This document shows positions 31,935-37,006 of a DNA stretch of 37,006 bases, one piece after another. The stretch's first letter is position 1. The number at the start of each line of letters is the position of its first letter. The DNA comes from an uncultured Collinsella sp. (GTDB lineage Bacteria > Actinomycetota > Coriobacteriia > Coriobacteriales > Coriobacteriaceae): NCBI GenBank assembly GCA_958453935.1, contig CAUDZT010000019.1, positions 1-37,006 on the forward strand, given 5' to 3'. The position numbers were made by a program, and so were the translations under genes. Under the pieces are notes generated by a model. It was not told where the DNA came from. It was given only the letters and a program-made list of their open reading frames with translations, and searched no databases.

Positions 31935-32354
31935 TTAGAACTCTTCTTCCTCGTCGTCATCGACCAAAAGATCGTTGACAAACTTCACGCGCGTATCGTC
32001 CGCAGCGACGATGGCGCGAATCGTCTCCTCAACCGGCGCCGACTCGTCAGAAAACAGCAACTGGATGAGGAGAGGAAGGTTCATGTTGGTAACGAGGTAC
32101 GTGCGGGGACGCGTCTGGACGATCTTGGTGAACTCGTTGTTGACGCTGCCGCCAAAGAGGTCGGTGCAGACAACGACATCATCGTCGGCAGACATGCCTG
32201 CCAGCAGTTTTTGGGCCTCCTCGGCCACGTCCATGCGGCCATCGACGAACATCGAAAGATCGTGGACGTTGTCGCGAGCGCCCGAGAGCAGCTCGACGCT
32301 CTCCTTGATGCCGGTAGCGAAGTGCGCATGGCTGGCGATGATGTACTGTCTCAT
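31935..32354 (-). CDS. Mannose-family PTS IIA subunit (module B)
   Basis: 139-residue IIA with phospho-histidine H9 in IIASHAHFATG and the hallmark DLFGGSVNNEF (about 70-80). The C-terminus is strikingly acidic (VDDDEEEEF). AGAGGAA precedes ATG 32354. A short stretch around the DLFGGSVNNEFTKIVQTRP codons is almost the same at DNA level as in module A, but the rest is diverged. Confidence 0.93.
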   Translation of the reverse strand: MRQYIIASHAHFATGIKESVELLSGARDNVHDLSMFVDGRMDVAEEAQKLLAGMSADDDVVVCTDLFGGSVNNEFTKIVQTRPRTYLVTNMNLPLLIQLLFSDESAPVEETIRAIVAADDTRVKFVNDLLVDDDEEEEF

Positions 32355-32400
32355 TCTGTGTTCCTCTCAATAGCCCGGCACGTTCCCGCACCCGTTTTCT

Positions 32401-33462
32401 TTAGTAGTCGAACTGGTGATAGTAGCGACGATACTTGAGGTTGTGCTTGGTGACCGTCTCGTAGTAGCGAGCCAGGCGGTCGGTCACGAGCACCGTCAGA
32501 ATCCACGGGGAGACGATGACGCGGAACTCGTCGTCAAGGCCGGGGATCGCGAACTCGGCGGTGTCGATGATGTTGATGTCGGTGTCGCCGGTCACGCCGC
32601 GGGTCAGGAACGCGCGGACGCGCTCGTCGAGTTTGCGGTTCTCGTCCTCGCCCATGAACAGGAAGACCGGGACGCCCGGCTCCACGAGCTCGAGGGTGCC
32701 GTGGAAGAAGTCGGCCGAGGTGATGTAGCGGGTGCGCTTCCACTGCATCTCCTCGAGGATGCACATCGAGAACAGGATCGTCTCGCCCCACAGGGCGCCG
32801 GAGCCGATGAACATGGTGTAGGGGGCCAGGGCGTACTTCTTGGCGAGCTCCTCGGCGCGCGGCTCGAAGCGCTTGCGGATATCGAGCATGTCCTTCCAGA
32901 TGTCCTTGGTCTGCTCGATAAACAGGTCAAACTTGGGGAAGCAGCCGCGGCGGTTGAGCAGGCGCAGGCCGAAGCAGTCGGCGAGGTAGTAGCCCTTCTC
33001 ACAGCCGCCCGAACCATGGTCAGAAGCCATGGCGACGCAGTTCTCGGCGCCGACAGCCTGGCCGATGGGGCCCTCGGGCTTGGTCATGGCGTAGACGCGC
33101 ACGCCCATGCCCTTCATCTTCTTGACGGCCTCGAGGACCTCGGGGGTGGTTCCGGACTCGGAGGCGGTGAGCACGACGGACTTCTCGGTCATGCGCTTGT
33201 GGCCCATGACGTTCCACTCGGCGGCGTGGATCAGGTAGACCTCGAGGTCGCGGTCGCCGAACTTGTTCATGAGGTACTCGAGCTGCATGAGCTCGTCCCA
33301 GGTGCCGCCGACGCCCATCAGGAACACGGCGTCGTAGCCCTCGTCGGCGACCTTGTCGGCGAGCGCGGTCATCTTCTTGCCGGTCTCGTAGAGCGCCTTG
33401 CCGTCCTCGAGATAGCCCTCCTGGTCGAAATGCATGATCTCGATCTTCTCGGTTTCCTTCAT
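32401..33462 (-). CDS. frlB: FrlB/GfrF-like fructosamine-6-phosphate deglycase (copy 2)
   Basis: 353-residue SIS-domain protein, the paralogue of the gene at 24419. The sugar-phosphate loop SESGTTPE (101-108) and the FFHGTLELVEPG block (252-263) are the same; only the first 30 and last 35 residues or so differ. AAAGGAG lies seven bases before ATG 33462. It follows the GfrE-like SIS gene and precedes the module B PTS genes. In Salmonella the gfr operon likewise pairs two SIS deglycases (GfrE for glucoselysine-6-P, GfrF for fructoselysine-6-P) with a mannose-family PTS, which is the closest known model for this module. Confidence 0.82.
   Translation of the reverse strand: MKETEKIEIMHFDQEGYLEDGKALYETGKKMTALADKVADEGYDAVFLMGVGGTWDELMQLEYLMNKFGDRDLEVYLIHAAEWNVMGHKRMTEKSVVLTASESGTTPEVLEAVKKMKGMGVRVYAMTKPEGPIGQAVGAENCVAMASDHGSGGCEKGYYLADCFGLRLLNRRGCFPKFDLFIEQTKDIWKDMLDIRKRFEPRAEELAKKYALAPYTMFIGSGALWGETILFSMCILEEMQWKRTRYITSADFFHGTLELVEPGVPVFLFMGEDENRKLDERVRAFLTRGVTGDTDINIIDTAEFAIPGLDDEFRVIVSPWILTVLVTDRLARYYETVTKHNLKYRRYYHQFDY
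32513..33383. repeat. Identical block shared by frlB copies (module B side)
   Basis: Partner of 24531-25401 (offset 7982), with no mismatch that I could find over 871 bases. It starts 113 bases inside the 3' end of the gene and stops 79 bases from its start codon. Confidence 0.85.
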
Positions 33463-33522
33463 TTGTCTCTCCTTTCTGGGGTTGTTTCCACATCCCCCAT
33501 GCCAACGGGCATCAAAACCCGC

Positions 33523-34638
33523 TTACATTCCGTAACACTCGGCCGCTTTGGCCTTAAGCGCATTGACTGACTCTTCGTAGCCCTCTGCCTTGACCTCCAT
33601 TTGCTTGGAGACGGCATCAAGATACGGGTGCACGTCCCATGACTTCAGACGCTCGGCTATCATGGCCGCAATCGTCTGGAAGAACACAAGATTGGGAATT
33701 GCGCTGAGCAGCGGAGCCACCTGAGGCACCGCAACCTCGTGAGCCCTACCCTTGGGATGGGCCGTGAGCAGCACCGTTTTTGTCGTAACGTTCGATAGCG
33801 CATCAGCGATATTCGCAAGACGCTCCGACCCCTGCGGATCGTCGACGATAAACACCAGATAGCCCGGAACGATCTGCATCTCGGGACCGTGGACGAACTC
33901 CTCGCCTTCGTGATGCATGGCAGGAATCTTGATGGTCTCGCTCAGCTTGAGGGCCGCCTCTTCGGCAACGCCATAGTTGGGGCCGTTGCCGACGACCATG
34001 GCGGGCGTGTGCTCAGAAAGCTCGAGCATGTGGTCTTGGACATATGCCTCGGCGGTCTTGCACATCACGGCATTGGCCTGGATGGCCTCGCGCAGGTCGT
34101 CAAGACGCTGGGCAACGCCCTTGGCGTCAATCGTTCCGCGCGCCTGACCGCCGTAAATACCAAAGAGCACCAGGTACTCAACGAGCACCTCGACGCCCAG
34201 AGTCACAAAGTCCACCGACTCGACGCCCACACCGTAGTCAAGAACGATGTCAGCGTGTTCCTTGATGGGTGCCTCGACGTTTGCCGTGAGCGCAACTGCA
34301 GCCATATCGTGTGCGCGCATGTAATCGAGCGCCGCAATCGTATTGGTCGAATAGCCACTCTGCGAAACGGCAATGTTGAGCGCATGCTGCGGATAGGTGT
34401 GTTCAAAATCAACGAAGGCCTCGGGCGTCACAACGGACACCTGCATTTGCAGGGCATCTTGCAGGTAATCGCGGGCGCAATCGGCGGCATGGCGCGACGA
34501 ACCCGAAGCAACGATGCGCAGCGCGTCAAAAGAACCGGACTGGAAAATATCAACGAGCTGCGCTACCAGCTCAGACGAACGCTCGAGGTTCTCCCCCATA
34601 CGCACATGGGCAAGCTGAACGTAATCGAGCATCTTCAT
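33523..34638 (-). CDS. GfrE-like SIS-domain sugar-phosphate deglycase/isomerase
   Basis: 371 residues with two SIS domains arranged like the isomerase half of GlmS: ASGSSRH (44-50), SQSGYST (92-98), EEAALKLSE (226-234) and EEFVHGPEMQ (246-254). It lacks the glutaminase domain, so it is not GlmS. Proteins of this type next to FrlB/GfrF and a mannose-type PTS include GfrE, the glucoselysine-6-phosphate deglycase; AgaS- or FrlB-type enzymes with other substrates are alternatives. ATG 34638 is chosen because GAGG lies seven bases before it; an ATG two codons later is possible. It is the first gene of module B and is preceded by promoter P3. Confidence 0.75.
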   Translation of the reverse strand: MKMLDYVQLAHVRMGENLERSSELVAQLVDIFQSGSFDALRIVASGSSRHAADCARDYLQDALQMQVSVVTPEAFVDFEHTYPQHALNIAVSQSGYSTNTIAALDYMRAHDMAAVALTANVEAPIKEHADIVLDYGVGVESVDFVTLGVEVLVEYLVLFGIYGGQARGTIDAKGVAQRLDDLREAIQANAVMCKTAEAYVQDHMLELSEHTPAMVVGNGPNYGVAEEAALKLSETIKIPAMHHEGEEFVHGPEMQIVPGYLVFIVDDPQGSERLANIADALSNVTTKTVLLTAHPKGRAHEVAVPQVAPLLSAIPNLVFFQTIAAMIAERLKSWDVHPYLDAVSKQMEVKAEGYEESVNALKAKAAECYGM

Positions 34639-34667
34639 CGTCTCACCTCGTAACAAATCATTAGTAT

Positions 34668-34775
34668 TTGATACCAATCACAGTTACAGGTTACGGCTTT
34701 TTGATACCTCTTTGTCGATTAATTTATCCCCATCGGCGAACGGTCGATTTTGAGCCCTGTAAGGTTGTATATACA
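34668..34775 (-). promoter_or_regulatory. Promoter-operator of module B (P3)
   Basis: On the minus strand TTGGTATCAAA (proximal box, plus coordinates 34671-34675 for ATACC) and AGGTATCAAAA (34704-34708) are 33 bases apart. The element CGGCGAACGGTCGA (34734-34747) starts 63 bases from the proximal box, the same distance as in P1. The -10 is weaker here (TGTGAT). Further upstream is a perfect palindrome TGTATATACA (34766-34775), typical of GntR/HutC operators. The gap between the GntR gene and the SIS gene is 192 bases and holds nothing else that I can see. Confidence 0.65.
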
Positions 34776-34830
34776 GCTGACCCAACGATCAAACTGGTTA
34801 GTTTCCCAGCCGTTATTCACAAAATACCAG

Positions 34831-35544
34831 CTAGTACGTATAGGTGTAGCCGCCCGTATCGCCACGATTGAAGGACTTTACATACTCGATAGCCTGACCG
34901 CTCGCGTCATAGCTCACGCATTCCAAAAGCAAAACAAGATCGCCCTGTTCCAGTCCAAGGAGGCCGGCATCTCGTGCGCCCAGCGCTTCGATATCGAGCT
35001 TTTCCTGTGCCATGACTGGCTTTCGGCCCAGCATCTCATAGGTCTCGTACAAACTGAAGACCGACACGTCAATATCTTCGATGGTTGGGAACAGCAGGCA
35101 GGGAATCAGCGCCGTCTCAATCGATACGGGGCTACCGTTTATGCAGTTCAGGCGTCGAACGGAATAGAGCAGGTCGTCCTCGGCGATGCCAAACAGGTCG
35201 GCGTAATATGGCCCCGCATAACGCTTGGAACGCGCGAGAATACGGACGGACGGCTCGCCGCCCGAAGCACGGACCGATTCACGGAAACCGACCGTGCGTT
35301 CAAAAAAAGCAGGTACTTTCTGCGCCACAAAGGCACCTTTTCCCCGAACACGGCGAATCTGCCCGCGCCGAACCAGCTCATCGACAGCGCTTCGGATGGT
35401 CAAGCGTGTCGTACCAAATTCCTCGGCAAGGTCTTTTTCGGACGGAATCATGGAACCCGTGGGATATATACTGCGCTCGATACGTTCCTCGATGCGGCGT
35501 CGAATGCGCATATAAACCGGGGTGGCATCTACTGTTTCAGCCAT
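34831..35544 (-). CDS. GntR-family regulator with UTRA domain (1)
   Basis: 237-residue HutC-subfamily repressor. The winged helix lies at about residues 8-75 (SEKDLAEEFGTTRLTIRSAVDELVRRG.IRRVRGKGAFVA, in parts), and the ligand-binding UTRA domain at about 95-230. FrlR of other bacteria, which senses fructoselysine-6-phosphate, is of this type. ATG 35544 lies inside the end of the second GntR gene (16-base overlap), with AGGTGA just upstream. The nearest promoter downstream is P3, so it is the prime candidate for control of the PTS-deglycase modules. Confidence 0.9.
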   Translation of the reverse strand: MAETVDATPVYMRIRRRIEERIERSIYPTGSMIPSEKDLAEEFGTTRLTIRSAVDELVRRGQIRRVRGKGAFVAQKVPAFFERTVGFRESVRASGGEPSVRILARSKRYAGPYYADLFGIAEDDLLYSVRRLNCINGSPVSIETALIPCLLFPTIEDIDVSVFSLYETYEMLGRKPVMAQEKLDIEALGARDAGLLGLEQGDLVLLLECVSYDASGQAIEYVKSFNRGDTGGYTYTY

Positions 35545-36296
35545 TGTTCACCTGCCACGCTCCTCATGCCGTTCTCTTCGCCGTTATCGGCAAAGCGGAA
35601 CTTTGTGGGCAAAATCACCGATTTGCAATGCTCCACAAAACGCATGTCCTTATCAAATTCGATCGAGCTCTCATAGAACACCGGCGTTCCCTCTTCTTGC
35701 TGGAGCAGCTCGGCCTCTTCGGCGTTCAAACGCGAGATGGAGATATGCTCACGTCCATGCTCAACACGCACGCCACCTTCTTTGAGCAAGACATCGTAAA
35801 GGCTCTCACACTCAAAATCGTGTTCGGGAAGCGATGGGCACAGGGACAGGTTAACGTGAGCGGTCTCGATTGACGCCGGCTCGCCCTCAATAAGTCGAAC
35901 GCGCTGCATGCGGAGCAAGGGAGCGCCTACAGCCACCCCAAGCTTGTCGGCAAGCGCTTCATCCGCCTCGATGGTCCCGGTGGAAACCAGACGAGAAGAG
36001 GGATGCAGGCCGGCAGTCCGCACAGCATCGGAAAAGTTATACGTTTCCTGGAAGATGTTCAGCGGCTTAGGAGGACACAAATACGTACCCGATCCGCGAC
36101 GGCTCTCGAGCGTTCCGCACGAGATGAGCCGCATGATACCGGCGCGCAACGCCGTACGCGAAACGCCGATCTCTTCGCACAGCACGCGCTCGGCCGGCAG
36201 GCGATCGCCGCCGGCAAGCTGATGGTGCTGGATATACCAAAGAATTCCCTCAACAGCACGATCTTTGGGGGGAATTGCATAAGATTCGCCTGCCAT
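35529..36296 (-). CDS. GntR-family regulator with UTRA domain (2)
   Basis: 255-residue GntR/HutC-type regulator with a winged helix at about residues 10-72 (PAERVLCEEIGVSRTALRAG and RRGSGTYL) and a UTRA domain at about 90-240. It is a different protein from its neighbour, not a recent copy. ATG 36296 has GAGGAG eight bases upstream, and the preceding gene ends 16 bases away. Translation is coupled to the downstream GntR gene, so the two are made together and might form mixed dimers or split control of the three promoters. Confidence 0.9.
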   Translation of the reverse strand: MAGESYAIPPKDRAVEGILWYIQHHQLAGGDRLPAERVLCEEIGVSRTALRAGIMRLISCGTLESRRGSGTYLCPPKPLNIFQETYNFSDAVRTAGLHPSSRLVSTGTIEADEALADKLGVAVGAPLLRMQRVRLIEGEPASIETAHVNLSLCPSLPEHDFECESLYDVLLKEGGVRVEHGREHISISRLNAEEAELLQQEEGTPVFYESSIEFDKDMRFVEHCKSVILPTKFRFADNGEENGMRSVAGEQWLKQ

Positions 36297-36312
36297 TGCA
36301 CAGACTCCTCAT

Positions 36313-36822
36313 TCAGAAACGTATGTCGCCAAAATTAGGCCAGCCCTCCATGGCATCAAATTCGGCCTTAATCTTCTCGGCGACATTCCGATACGACTTA
36401 TATAGACTTGAATCGCGTTTGACTTCGTCGGTCATAACGGGAATCTCTAATTTGGAAACCTCGTCTTTTCCCGTCTGAACCGCCACAACAACGCCCATAC
36501 CAAAACACATATTACGCTTGGCAGCGTTCATTTTTGCCGCCTTAGCGGGATTTGCCAGAATACGCTGGGCAAATTCCTGTTTTGAGACCGCTTCCTCGGC
36601 CTCCGGATCGCCCGCCTCGGCCACTTCGCACTGCAGCACGTCCGCGTAGTCAAATATCTTTGGCTCTGCACCGCGCTGATGCACGGCCCACTTGCGGCGC
36701 GTGGCATCCTGGTAGATAGCCGGCAAAAACGTAAACCGCGGCGGGTCCAAAATCGTATCCGTGATGGTAAACACATCGGGATCAAAGGCATCCTGCGGGT
36801 TTTTCTTCTTGAACAGCCCCAT
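36313..36822 (-). CDS. Conserved hypothetical protein
   Basis: 169 residues, start at ATG 36822 with GGGAGG five bases upstream. I do not recognise it with confidence. It begins with a basic GLFKKKN stretch, is soluble, and has a beta-rich central part with KIFDYADVLQCEVAEAG (about 54-70). That resembles the pattern KIF.YSDIL.FEL.EDG found in a group of uncharacterised Firmicutes and actinobacterial proteins (DUF4428-like), and the C-terminal KLEIPVM...SSLYKSYRNVAEKI would fit the same group. It lies upstream of the two GntR genes in the same direction and may share their transcript. Confidence 0.7.
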   Translation of the reverse strand: MGLFKKKNPQDAFDPDVFTITDTILDPPRFTFLPAIYQDATRRKWAVHQRGAEPKIFDYADVLQCEVAEAGDPEAEEAVSKQEFAQRILANPAKAAKMNAAKRNMCFGMGVVVAVQTGKDEVSKLEIPVMTDEVKRDSSLYKSYRNVAEKIKAEFDAMEGWPNFGDIRF

Positions 36823-36955
36823 ATCAGCCTCCCGTACTAGCATTAAACAACTCAAGCTGAATATAGCACCAATTTCAAGCCGCCGCCTTACCCTATCGGT
36901 ACGCGGCGTCTATGGCTCGCCCAGCGGAAGAGCTCACGGACGAGGGCCGGGGAGG

Positions 36956-37006
36956 CATACTCTGTTTTGAGAAGTGGGCTTCGCGAACTTCTCAAAACAG
37001 AGTATG
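36956..37006. repeat. Perfect 20-base inverted repeat at the window edge
   Basis: Left arm 36956-36975 (CATACTCTGTTTTGAGAAGT) and right arm 36987-37006 are perfect inverted copies, separated by the 11-base loop GGGCTTCGCGA, which itself holds TCGCGA. The right arm ends on the last base of the window, so the element may be longer. It is upstream of the hypothetical gene and could be a REP-like repeat or a terminator of a gene beyond the window. Confidence 0.8.

Noticed and set aside
32416..33570. Plus-strand frame opposite frlB-2 with a duplicated counterpart opposite frlB-1
   Set aside because: It is duplicated only because the genes on the other strand are; composition (Val, Leu, Gly, Glu, His) is that of a shadow frame.
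33523..34638. Glucosamine-6-phosphate synthase (GlmS)
   Set aside because: The protein has only the two SIS domains and no N-terminal glutaminase with its Cys1 nucleophile; its neighbours point to a deglycase.

Overview
The window looks like chromosome from a high-GC gut Coriobacteriia, most likely Collinsella. That assignment is an inference from gene content, codon use and intergenic repeat style; no rRNA or other marker is present. There are no tRNA or rRNA genes, CRISPR arrays, transposases or phage genes. Nearly all genes lie on the minus strand. The exceptions are an AAA/DUF4143 ATPase at the left end and a central plus-strand group (7.3-12.4 kb).

Region 1 (1-7.0 kb) is mostly housekeeping. 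It holds an ATPase preceded by a short tandem repeat, an exopolyphosphatase (ppx), a FtsB/DivIC-like membrane coiled-coil protein, enolase with its own promoter region and terminator, and the run larC C-terminal fragment - yfcE - mazG. Region 2 (7.0-11.3 kb) is a 382-base gene-free stretch with inverted repeats, then a fused CydDC-type ABC exporter translationally coupled (TAATG) to a YgbA-family cysteine-rich protein, two functions both tied to nitric oxide tolerance elsewhere.

Region 3 (11.4-20.7 kb) holds a complete histidine pathway. A PHP-type histidinol phosphatase converges on a minus-strand operon: hisZG (one fused gene), hisD, hisC, hisB, hisH, hisA, hisF, hisI, a 75-residue protein that I take to be of the RDAC family, and hisE. 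Several palindromes lie between these genes.

Region 4 (20.8-36.3 kb) is the most interesting part: a compound locus that looks built to take up and cleave Amadori (fructosamine) compounds such as fructoselysine and glucoselysine. Module A (25.5 to 20.9 kb) is frlB-1, PTS IIA, IIB, IIC, IID and an FrlC-like epimerase. Module B (34.6 to 29.7 kb) is a GfrE-like SIS protein, frlB-2, IIA, IIB, IIC and IID. A satellite between them (28.5 to 27.0 kb) has only IIC and IID. Each of the three units has a promoter with the same layout (paired GGTAT boxes 33-35 bases apart, and an upstream CGGTGAACGG-like element at a fixed distance). Two overlapping GntR/UTRA regulator genes sit at the head of the locus. 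An MFS and an EamA/DMT transporter lie between modules. Parts of the modules are base-for-base identical (871 bases of frlB) or nearly so (about 1.06 kb of IID plus the end of IIC), while flanking parts are strongly diverged, which points to gene conversion. The expected flow is: PTS uptake with phosphorylation at C6, SIS deglycases release glucose-6-phosphate and the amine (for example lysine), and glucose-6-phosphate enters glycolysis.

The right end holds a small protein of unknown function and, exactly at the window edge, a perfect 20-base inverted repeat.
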